DNA of 14,469 bases from Spirosoma fluviale (GTDB lineage: Bacteria; Bacteroidota; Bacteroidia; Cytophagales; Spirosomataceae). The stretch is from the NCBI GenBank assembly GCA_945860325.1, contig CAMARL010000028.1, positions 1-14,469 of the forward strand, read 5' to 3'. The notes under the pieces were generated by a model. It was not told the DNA's origin. It was given only the letters and a program-made list of their open reading frames with translations, and searched no databases. A program made the translations under genes and the position numbers. Of this stretch, positions 5,997 to 12,641 are shown one piece after another. The first letter of the stretch is position 1, and the number at the start of each line of letters is the position of its first letter.

Positions 5997-7778
5997 TTAT
6001 AAGAAGTACTTCAGTTTAACGAGTTCTCGTTCCGTTAAATACCTCCAATGGCCTCTTGGCAAATCTTTTTTAGTCAAACCCGCAAAGGTTGTCCGGTCTA
6101 GCTTAGTTACCTCATATCCCAAATGTTCAAATATTCTTCGAACAATTCGGTTTTTCCCTGAGTGAATTTTAACGCCAATGACGTAACCATCTGGAGTAAC
6201 TTTTGCTAAATCATCCACTTTGATTTCTCCATCCTCTAGGGTTAATCCCGCTTTGATTTTTTCGAAATCATCATCGGTCAAAGGCTTGTCTAATTCTGCT
6301 TGGTAAATTTTTTCTATCTCATGGGACGGGTGAGTCAATCGGTCAGCTAATTCGCCATCATTTGACAATAAAATTAAACCCGTCGTATTTCGGTCTAATC
6401 TGCCTACTGGATAAATACGTGCATCGCCCGCATTTTTGACTAATTCCATGACCGTTTTGCGATCATTGGGATCTTCGGTGGTTGTCAAAAAGTCTTTGGG
6501 CTTATTCAATAACACATAAACTGGCTTTTCGCGATTCAATTTACGATTGCCATATTTGACAATATCTGTAGGAGCTACTTGATAGCCCATTTCAGTGATC
6601 ACTTTGTTGTTCACTTTAATTTCACCCGCCTCGATCAATTTATCTGCATCCCGACGAGAACAAATTCCCGCATTAGCGATATATCTATTTAAGCGAACCA
6701 TATCGCTTTTACTTTCAGCCTCTCTAATTTTTCTTTGAATTTTAGCAGGTGCCTTTTCTTTAAAACGATCTAATTTATATTGTGGCGTATGCGCTGGACT
6801 CTCCTCATACCTATTTCTGCTCTTAAAAGTATCTCTCTTTGAAAACTTGCTCGTAGGTGCTTCCCGGAAATCCTTCGAAGAATCATCCGATTTTTCCCTG
6901 TCAAATACTCTTTTTGGACGCTCGGCCTCGGAACCATCCGTTTGAAATGGCTTACGCTCGCGGTCTTCTGAAAATTCTCTTTTAGGACCATCAAACTCAC
7001 TACTTGGTCGGCTTTCTGAATTTAATTCGCCTCCTTGAAAAGTTCTGTTAGGTCGATCTCCAGCATATGGTTTACGCTCCGGGTTAAAGGGCTTACGCTC
7101 ACGGCTTCCAGAAAATTCTCTTTTGGGTCCGTCAAATTCCCGACGTGGTCGGTTTTCTGAATTTGAATCTCCTCCTTGATAAGGTCTTGACTCTCTATTT
7201 CTTTCTCCAGAATTGGGTGTTCTATCTGAGGAATATGGCTTATTATAAGGCTTGCGCGCACGGTCTCCTGAAAATTCTCTCTTAGGTCCATCAAATTCCC
7301 GACGTGGTCGACTTTCTGAATTTGAGTCTCCTCCTTGATAAGGTCTGCTAGGTCGATCCCCAGCATATGGTTTACGTTCAGTTGGTTTACGCTCCGTATT
7401 ATAAGGCTTGCGCTCTCGGTCTCCTGAAAATTCTCTTTTGGGACCATCAAATTCCCGACGTGGTCGGCTTTCTGAATTTGAGTCTCCTCCTTGATAAGGT
7501 CTGCTAGGTCGATCCCCAGCATAAGGTTTACGTTCTGCATTATATGGCTTACGCTCACGGTCACCTGAAAATTCTCTTTTGGGTCCGTCAAAAGCTCTAG
7601 GCTCTGTAGAACGAGATTCAGATCTTCCACCCCGATCGCTCGTTGGCTTAATCCCGGTACTCCGATCTGTAAAATTTTTGGTTGGTTTTCTTGCTGATGA
7701 GCCTCCGCTACTTGGACCTGAAAACTTGCGTGTGGATTCTGAACGACGTATGTCGTCCTTTTCGATTCTTTTTCTCAT
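5997..7778 (-). CDS. rRNA pseudouridine synthase (RsuA/RluB family) with long repetitive basic N-terminal extension
   Basis: The C-terminal 233 residues form a complete RsuA/RluB-type enzyme that isomerises a uridine in ribosomal RNA. An S4 RNA-binding domain covers about 361-408 (VRLNRYIANAGICSRRDADK). The catalytic domain covers about 418-590, with the motif GRLDRNTTGL and catalytic Asp462, and the late motif GKNRIVRRIFEHLGYEV. The first 360 residues are low in complexity, very rich in Arg, Lys, Asp, Ser, Gly and Pro, and presumably disordered. They include five copies of FDGPKREFS starting at residues 63, 110, 162, 215 and 262. Such basic tails are known on Bacteroidota members of this family and may bind RNA. 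The ATG start sits before a basic, non-repetitive leader. Whether its target matches E. coli RluB is not shown. Confidence 0.92.
   Translation of the reverse strand: MRKRIEKDDIRRSESTRKFSGPSSGGSSARKPTKNFTDRSTGIKPTSDRGGRSESRSTEPRAFDGPKREFSGDRERKPYNAERKPYAGDRPSRPYQGGDSNSESRPRREFDGPKREFSGDRERKPYNTERKPTERKPYAGDRPSRPYQGGDSNSESRPRREFDGPKREFSGDRARKPYNKPYSSDRTPNSGERNRESRPYQGGDSNSENRPRREFDGPKREFSGSRERKPFNPERKPYAGDRPNRTFQGGELNSESRPSSEFDGPKREFSEDRERKPFQTDGSEAERPKRVFDREKSDDSSKDFREAPTSKFSKRDTFKSRNRYEESPAHTPQYKLDRFKEKAPAKIQRKIREAESKSDMVRLNRYIANAGICSRRDADKLIEAGEIKVNNKVITEMGYQVAPTDIVKYGNRKLNREKPVYVLLNKPKDFLTTTEDPNDRKTVMELVKNAGDARIYPVGRLDRNTTGLILLSNDGELADRLTHPSHEIEKIYQAELDKPLTDDDFEKIKAGLTLEDGEIKVDDLAKVTPDGYVIGVKIHSGKNRIVRRIFEHLGYEVTKLDRTTFAGLTKKDLPRGHWRYLTERELVKLKYFL
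6939..7592 (-). repeat. Five in-gene tandem repeats encoding a basic low-complexity tract
   Basis: The DNA encoding residues about 63-280 of the pseudouridine synthase consists of five related units 47 to 53 codons long. Each begins with FDGPKREFS and continues with (G/E)xRxRKP(Y/F), then typically a GDRP and QGG(D/E)xNSE segment. The first three units are nearly identical and the last two are diverged, with a sixth degenerate trace (VFDREK) near residue 291. High DNA identity between units makes the tract prone to length change and to short-read misassembly. Confidence 0.9.
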
Positions 7779-7806
7779 AAAATGTGCAACATCACTGCTG
7801 GATTGT

Positions 7807-7825
7807 ATAAGGTCTTGAGCCTTAT
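7807..7825 (-). promoter_or_regulatory. Small hairpin in the leader of the pseudouridine synthase gene
   Basis: ATAAGG (7807-7812) and CCTTAT (7820-7825) form a 6-base inverted repeat with a 7-base loop, 28 bases upstream of the start codon and downstream of the putative -7 element. It is not followed by a T run, so it does not look like a terminator. Its function is unknown. Confidence 0.25.
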
Positions 7826-7842
7826 TATTTTCTAAATTTCTG

Positions 7843-7850
7843 CAAAGTTA
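7843..7850 (-). promoter_or_regulatory. Candidate -7 element for the pseudouridine synthase gene
   Basis: The minus strand reads TAACTTTG, an exact TAnnTTTG match 65 bases before the start codon. No clear TTTG is present at the -33 distance, so support is partial. Confidence 0.4.
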
Positions 7851-7875
7851 CATGAAATTAATGAGCATAGCTTAT

Positions 7876-7883
7876 TACATTTG
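7876..7883 (+). promoter_or_regulatory. Candidate -7 element for the PorE-like gene
   Basis: TACATTTG matches the TAnnTTTG consensus. Transcription would begin near 7890. That leaves only about 12 bases before the ATG at 7902 but about 33 before the ATG at 7923, a further reason to prefer the later start. No good -33 TTTG is seen. Confidence 0.4.
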
Positions 7884-7901
7884 AAAGTTCTTTTAAAATA
7901 G

Positions 7902-9911
7902 ATGGCATTTTACAATCCGCATATGTTCAAAAAATATTCGATTCTGTTCTTAATGGGCATTTTTTTCACCTCATGCCACACGGATAAATTAAGCAATAAA
8001 AAAGCGTTAAAGCACTTTGACAAGGGCGAATATGAATTGACCATTAAGGAATTACTCCCCTTGGCTCAAAAAGGTTTCCAATTGGATCAAACCAATTTTC
8101 TATTGGGCGAATCTTACCGACTATCCAATCGGATCACTCAATCTTTACCGTATTACCAACAAGCACAGGCCAAAGGCTATGTGGACAAAATGCTTCCCTA
8201 TTACATGGCAATGGCTGCTAAATCCATCGGTAATTATGAATTAACAAAAAGCTATTTAAGTGAATTTGTCAAGTCAAAACCAAGCCGATTATATCAAATC
8301 AAGTCGGAAATTGAATTAGAAAACTTAGGACAAATCCCTGATTTATTAAAAAAACAAAGTCCAGTAACGCTTCAAGCGCTCTCGGGCAATACGTCAAAAA
8401 CAGAATTTGACGCCAAAAAAATAGGAGACGAATTGATTTTCACCAGTTCCTCTAAACCTGAAATTTACAAAAATAATGGCCTGCCTTTTTTAGGCATTGT
8501 CAAAGCCCCTTTAAAAAATCCTGGTGAAATTGGGAATCAATCCATATTTAGCTCCGCCCTTTTTAAAGAAAATGCGAACGATGGAACTCCCGCATTTACC
8601 AAGGATGGAAGTACCGTTGTTTTTGCCAGAGGAAATACAGGCAAAAGCAAAGATCCTTCCCCCGATGTGGACTTATATATGTCCAAAAAAACGGGTAATG
8701 CTTGGTCTGAACCTGAACGACTTAGTATTTCAGATTCGATCGCTTGGGATGGTAGTCCCAGTTTTTCTGCTGACGAAAGAACCTTGTATTTTAGTTCTAA
8801 CCGCAGAGGAGGAAAGGGGGGCGTTGATTTATACCGAGTGCCTATTGACAACTCTGGTAGGTTTGGCCGACCGATCAACTTAGGTTCCACGATTAACACC
8901 CCAGGGGATGAATTATTTCCCTACGTAAGTGCCAACGGGAAATTGTATTTCTCCTCAGATGGACATCCAAGTATTGGAGGTTTGGATTTATTTGTGGCTA
9001 GCCGAAATGAAAATGAAATTGTTGTGGAACATTTAGGCGTACCCATCAATTCCATCGGCGACGACTTTGCGATATCCTTTTCCGATTCTACCCAAGGCTA
9101 TATTAGTTCAAATAGGCCAGGTGGCAAAGGCGATGACGACATCTATTTTTTCAAATCCACTGGCTCTGAAGATCGTTGGTGGACGACTGCGCCACCTCCC
9201 GTGATTGATACGGTAAACAAGAAAATTGTTAATTATTTTGTCCAAGTTAAGGTCGTAGATCCATCCGGAAATCCGATTGACTCTGTTAAAATTAATGTTC
9301 GTAAAAATGGCCAAACCTTATCCAATGAAAAAACCAATAAAAAGGGATTCATTGAATTAATCGATATGGCTGAAAACGACGAGCTCGTCTTTAAGTGTGA
9401 CAAAGAAGACTTTATTACGGTTCGATCCAGCTTCTCCATGGAAGGAAAAACTATCCCAGAGTCTTTATTGAAAAAAGAAATGACCGACACGACATTCCAA
9501 GTAATCATCACGATGGACCGACCGGAGATTGGGAAAGAGATTTCAAAATTGTATGAAATCAATTCCATTTATTATGATTTGGATAAAGCGGATATCCGTA
9601 CAGATGCGGCAGAAGAACTAGATAAAATTGTCCAATTTTTAACGGACAATACACAAATGAATTTGGAGCTAGGCGCCCATACGGATGCCAGGGCAAGTAC
9701 CGGCTATAACTTGAAATTATCACAGAGAAGGGCTGAATCAGCGGTCAACTATATAATTCGTCGGGGAATTGCTAAGGATCGTATAAAACCCAAAGGGTAT
9801 GGCGAAGGCCAATTGATCAATGAATGTTCTGATGGGGTAGAATGTCCCGAAGAAATGCATCAACAAAATAGACGGACTGAGTTTAAAATTATCAAAATAA
9901 GCACGGAATAA
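7902..9911 (+). CDS. PorE-like outer-membrane lipoprotein (TPR, PD40 propeller, regulatory-like domain, OmpA)
   Basis: The protein has a lipoprotein signal and four domains in the order described for PorE, the peptidoglycan-anchored type IX secretion component. TPR-like helices cover about 36-128. PD40/WD40-like propeller blades cover about 170-420, shown by repeats such as DGSPSFSADERTLYFSSN and GDELFPYVSANGKLYFSS. A beta domain resembling a carboxypeptidase regulatory domain covers about 445-540. An OmpA domain covers about 552-665, with GAHTDARAS, LSQRRAESAVNYI and NRRTEF for peptidoglycan binding. The first ATG gives 669 residues, but the ATG at 7923 is preferred: it starts directly at MFKKYSILFLMGIFFTSC, a lipoprotein signal with the lipidated Cys at residue 25 of the longer form. 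Length and architecture agree with PorE. Paralogous OmpA/PD40 proteins are common in this phylum, so the exact role is not certain. pyrC begins one base after its stop. Confidence 0.8.
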   Translation: MAFYNPHMFKKYSILFLMGIFFTSCHTDKLSNKKALKHFDKGEYELTIKELLPLAQKGFQLDQTNFLLGESYRLSNRITQSLPYYQQAQAKGYVDKMLPYYMAMAAKSIGNYELTKSYLSEFVKSKPSRLYQIKSEIELENLGQIPDLLKKQSPVTLQALSGNTSKTEFDAKKIGDELIFTSSSKPEIYKNNGLPFLGIVKAPLKNPGEIGNQSIFSSALFKENANDGTPAFTKDGSTVVFARGNTGKSKDPSPDVDLYMSKKTGNAWSEPERLSISDSIAWDGSPSFSADERTLYFSSNRRGGKGGVDLYRVPIDNSGRFGRPINLGSTINTPGDELFPYVSANGKLYFSSDGHPSIGGLDLFVASRNENEIVVEHLGVPINSIGDDFAISFSDSTQGYISSNRPGGKGDDDIYFFKSTGSEDRWWTTAPPPVIDTVNKKIVNYFVQVKVVDPSGNPIDSVKINVRKNGQTLSNEKTNKKGFIELIDMAENDELVFKCDKEDFITVRSSFSMEGKTIPESLLKKEMTDTTFQVIITMDRPEIGKEISKLYEINSIYYDLDKADIRTDAAEELDKIVQFLTDNTQMNLELGAHTDARASTGYNLKLSQRRAESAVNYIIRRGIAKDRIKPKGYGEGQLINECSDGVECPEEMHQQNRRTEFKIIKISTE

Positions 9912-9912
9912 A

Positions 9913-11256
9913 ATGGCTAACTACGTATTAAAGGGTGGTCAAATTGTCAATGAAGGTAAAATCTTTCAAGGAGATATTCGTATCAAACAAGGCCGCATAG
10001 ATAAAATTGCTTCCTCTATTTCCCCCACTGCCGAGGATCAAGTAGTAGACCTAAATGGAAAACATATATTTCCAGGTATGATCGATGACCAAGTGCATTT
10101 TAGAGAGCCCGGGTTAACGCATAAAGCAAAAATTGCTTCTGAAGCGCGCGCTGCAGTATCCGGAGGAGTAACCAGCTTCATGGAAATGCCCAATACTGTT
10201 CCCAATGCGCTTAATCAAACATTATTAGCCGACAAATACAACATAGGGCAGGCGAGTTCTTTGGCCAATTATTCCTTTTTTATGGGGGCGTCCAATGATA
10301 ATTTGGAAGAAGTACTTAAAACATCCAAAAGAGATGTTTGCGGGCTTAAAATATTCATGGGTTCAAGTACCGGAAATATGTTGGTCGATAACGTCCAAAC
10401 CCTCGAAAAACTTTTTTCCCGCAGTGAAATGCTCATCGCAACCCATTGTGAAGATGAATCAACAGTCCGCGCGCGTTTAGCATTGTTTAAGGAAAAATAT
10501 CCGGCAGATGACGCTCCAGCCTATTTACATCCGCTCATAAGGAACGAAGAAGCTTGTTATTTGTCCTCCTCTATGGCCATCGACTTAGCCAAAAAATCCA
10601 ACGCGCGCTTACACATTTTACATATTAGCACGGAAGAAGAATTAGCTTTATTTGACCATGCCAAACCTGTTAAAGATAAAAGAATCACGGCTGAGGTATG
10701 TGTACACCATCTTTGGTTTGATGCTTCTGATTATGAAACAAAGGGCAATTTAATTAAGTGCAATCCGGCTATTAAAGATGCCCGACACAAAAATGCATTG
10801 AGAAAAGCATTGAATACAGGTGAATTGGATATCATTGCCACAGATCATGCCCCACATACCTGGGAAGAAAAACAGCAAGGGTATTGGTCCGCACCCTCGG
10901 GTTTACCTTTAGTCCAACATCCACTTTTGATCCTTTTCGAATTAGCCCAAGAAGGTGTTTTAACTTTAGAAAAGATCGCTGAAAAAACAGCTCATGCGGT
11001 GGCTGATTGCTTTCAAATAGAGGAAAGAGGATATATCAGGGAAGGTTATTGGGCTGACTTAGCGATTGTAGATTTACAAAAACCTACCCTAGTCGAGAAA
11101 TCTAATTTACATTTTCAATGCGGATGGTCACCACTAGAAGGCAAGAATTTTTCCGCAAGCATCGATTATACCTTTGTGTCAGGACACTTAGCCTATTCAA
11201 ACGGAAAATTTGATATGAGTCAATTAGGAAAAAGACTTCTATTTAACCGCGATTAA
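9913..11256 (+). CDS. pyrC: Dihydroorotase (PyrC)
   Basis: Dihydroorotase cyclises carbamoyl aspartate to dihydroorotate, the third step of pyrimidine synthesis, in the cytoplasm. The 447-residue protein is an amidohydrolase. The N-terminal metal-binding motif is IDDQVHFREPG (57-67), with Gln60 where the usual DxHxH motif has its first His, while His62 and the substrate-binding Arg64 are kept. MPNT, HCEDE and HILHIST follow, and ATDHAPH carries the catalytic Asp311. From memory, Bacteroidota dihydroorotases commonly share this Gln variant, so the enzyme is probably active. It starts one base after the PorE-like gene, so the two are probably co-transcribed. Its stop codon overlaps that of the convergent gene. 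Confidence 0.92.
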   Translation: MANYVLKGGQIVNEGKIFQGDIRIKQGRIDKIASSISPTAEDQVVDLNGKHIFPGMIDDQVHFREPGLTHKAKIASEARAAVSGGVTSFMEMPNTVPNALNQTLLADKYNIGQASSLANYSFFMGASNDNLEEVLKTSKRDVCGLKIFMGSSTGNMLVDNVQTLEKLFSRSEMLIATHCEDESTVRARLALFKEKYPADDAPAYLHPLIRNEEACYLSSSMAIDLAKKSNARLHILHISTEEELALFDHAKPVKDKRITAEVCVHHLWFDASDYETKGNLIKCNPAIKDARHKNALRKALNTGELDIIATDHAPHTWEEKQQGYWSAPSGLPLVQHPLLILFELAQEGVLTLEKIAEKTAHAVADCFQIEERGYIREGYWADLAIVDLQKPTLVEKSNLHFQCGWSPLEGKNFSASIDYTFVSGHLAYSNGKFDMSQLGKRLLFNRD

Positions 11257-11930
11257 AGTACGTCATCAAAATAGACTCTTAAATAAAACCCTAAAGATTG
11301 GTTGTATAAGGATCCGCCGCCAGAAGCGATATTAATGATACCTGCTTGATACGTTACTCCTAAGGAAACAAAGTTTTGAGAAACAATTCCAAGGCCTACT
11401 TTGAAACCCATGTCAACCCTTCTCAAATCGCGAGAAAAACTTTCACCAGAGGTTGTAGTCGTCACGAATGTAGTGGGCTTCAATGGATTTGGACCTCTAT
11501 TCACATACGTTGAATTATCCCATAATCCCACACCAAAATAAGGACCTGCCCACACCGTTAGACCTCCGCCATATTCTGATAAACTTCCTAGTTTAATCTC
11601 CAAATTGGGACTAAAGTCCAAATAATTTAAAGAAATGGTACGGTCGACATATGCTGAATCTGAATAATTTGTTTTAGCATGATACCCTCTTTGAGATAAA
11701 GCAAGTTGGGGACTAAAGCTTGCGCGGGCCGTTATTGGGTATTGTAACCCTATGCCTAATTCAACAGCAGGTTTGAAAAAATAGGATTCTCCACGTGTAC
11801 CATCCCCGCTAAATCGGACCGACTTAGCCTCCAAATGAAAAATCTTTTTTGGTTTATATTTTTGCCCCATCACACACATGGGAACCAATAAAATAAATAA
11901 GAAAATTGACTTGAAATACGAAGACATCAT
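11253..11930 (-). CDS. Small outer-membrane beta-barrel protein, function unknown
   Basis: The 225-residue product has a clear signal peptide (MMSSYFKSIFLFILLVPMCVMG, predicted cleavage before Gln23). A series of amphipathic strands follows, alternating aromatic or hydrophobic with polar residues and rich in glycine, for example GIGLQYPITARASFSPQLALSQ and VGLGIVSQNFVSLGVTYQAG. It ends with the strand GFYLRVYF, which is close to the C-terminus as in outer-membrane barrels. It resembles the broad PorT-like or OMP_b-brl families of Bacteroidota, and no specific role can be given. The gene converges on pyrC and the two overlap by four bases, sharing the palindrome TTAA for both stop codons, so there is no room for a terminator. 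A weak TAAAATTG element (minus strand, 11953-11960) lies upstream. Codon 2 is also ATG. Confidence 0.75.
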   Translation of the reverse strand: MMSSYFKSIFLFILLVPMCVMGQKYKPKKIFHLEAKSVRFSGDGTRGESYFFKPAVELGIGLQYPITARASFSPQLALSQRGYHAKTNYSDSAYVDRTISLNYLDFSPNLEIKLGSLSEYGGGLTVWAGPYFGVGLWDNSTYVNRGPNPLKPTTFVTTTTSGESFSRDLRRVDMGFKVGLGIVSQNFVSLGVTYQAGIINIASGGGSLYNQSLGFYLRVYFDDVL

Positions 11931-12010
11931 CAGGTTATTGCGAAATATTCCTCAATTTTAACCCATATTTATGTAAACACCAACAAAAGTTTATTAATTG
12001 GCTCGAATTT

Positions 12011-12619
12011 ATGAAGAAAACTAATGGGGCTTTACTCCCCTATTTTTCACTTTTAGGGATAGAAGCAGGATTAGATGAGGCCGGAAGAGGCTGTTTAGCA
12101 GGCCCAGTGGTGGCCAGTGCCGTTATTTTACCCAAAGACTTTACACATCCTGCCCTAACGGATTCGAAACAATTAACTTCCAAGCAGAGAACGAATTTAA
12201 TTGACATTGTGAAACATTATGCCATTGAATATGCGATTGCTGAAGTGGATCATGAAACGATTGATCAAATTAATATTTATAAGGCCAGTGTATTGGCGAT
12301 GCACCACTCGGTAGACCAATTAAAAACCAGGCCCGATCATTTATTGGTCGATGGGAATCGATTCATCAACTATCCTTTGATTTCACACACTTGCATCGTG
12401 AAAGGGGACTCGAAATATTTTTCGATCGCCGCCGCCTCTATTTTAGCTAAAACATATCGCGATGAATGGATGAAAAATGCAGCTGAAAAATACCCAGGAT
12501 ATGGCTGGGATAGAAATGCTGGCTATCCAACCTTAGAACATAGAAAAGCTGTGTTAAATTTAGGGCCAACAGACATCCACCGAAAAACCTTTCGTGTAGA
12601 ATTAAAAGAAAAATGCTAA
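12011..12619 (+). CDS. rnhB: Ribonuclease HII (RnhB)
   Basis: RNase HII cleaves RNA in RNA-DNA hybrids and removes single misincorporated ribonucleotides from DNA. The 202-residue length is normal. The family signature GLDEAGRGCLAGPVVASAVIL is at residues 20-40, giving the catalytic Asp22 and Glu23. The other acidic metal ligands are Asp114 (LLVDGNRF) and Asp133 (VKGDSKYFSIAAASILAKTYRD). The conserved C-terminal segments YGWDRNAGYPTLEHRKA and GPTDIHRKTF are present. The ATG at 12011 places about 20 residues before the signature, which is usual in this phylum. The protease gene starts 22 bases after its stop on the same strand. Confidence 0.95.
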   Translation: MKKTNGALLPYFSLLGIEAGLDEAGRGCLAGPVVASAVILPKDFTHPALTDSKQLTSKQRTNLIDIVKHYAIEYAIAEVDHETIDQINIYKASVLAMHHSVDQLKTRPDHLLVDGNRFINYPLISHTCIVKGDSKYFSIAAASILAKTYRDEWMKNAAEKYPGYGWDRNAGYPTLEHRKAVLNLGPTDIHRKTFRVELKEKC

Positions 12620-12641
12620 ATTTAATTTTTAAAAACCTGCC

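Noticed and set aside
6939..7592. CRISPR array or non-coding tandem repeat
   Set aside because: The repeats are coding, of unequal length and without constant spacers. They stay in frame through the whole tract.
7022..7630. Open frame of 202 codons overlapping the pseudouridine synthase gene in another frame
   Set aside because: It is a by-product of the repeated, stop-poor coding sequence in the true frame. Its translation is itself only the same repeat read out of frame.
8524..8899. Open frames on both strands within the PorE-like gene
   Set aside because: They lie wholly inside a gene with clear domains, have no signal or family resemblance, and no promoter of their own.
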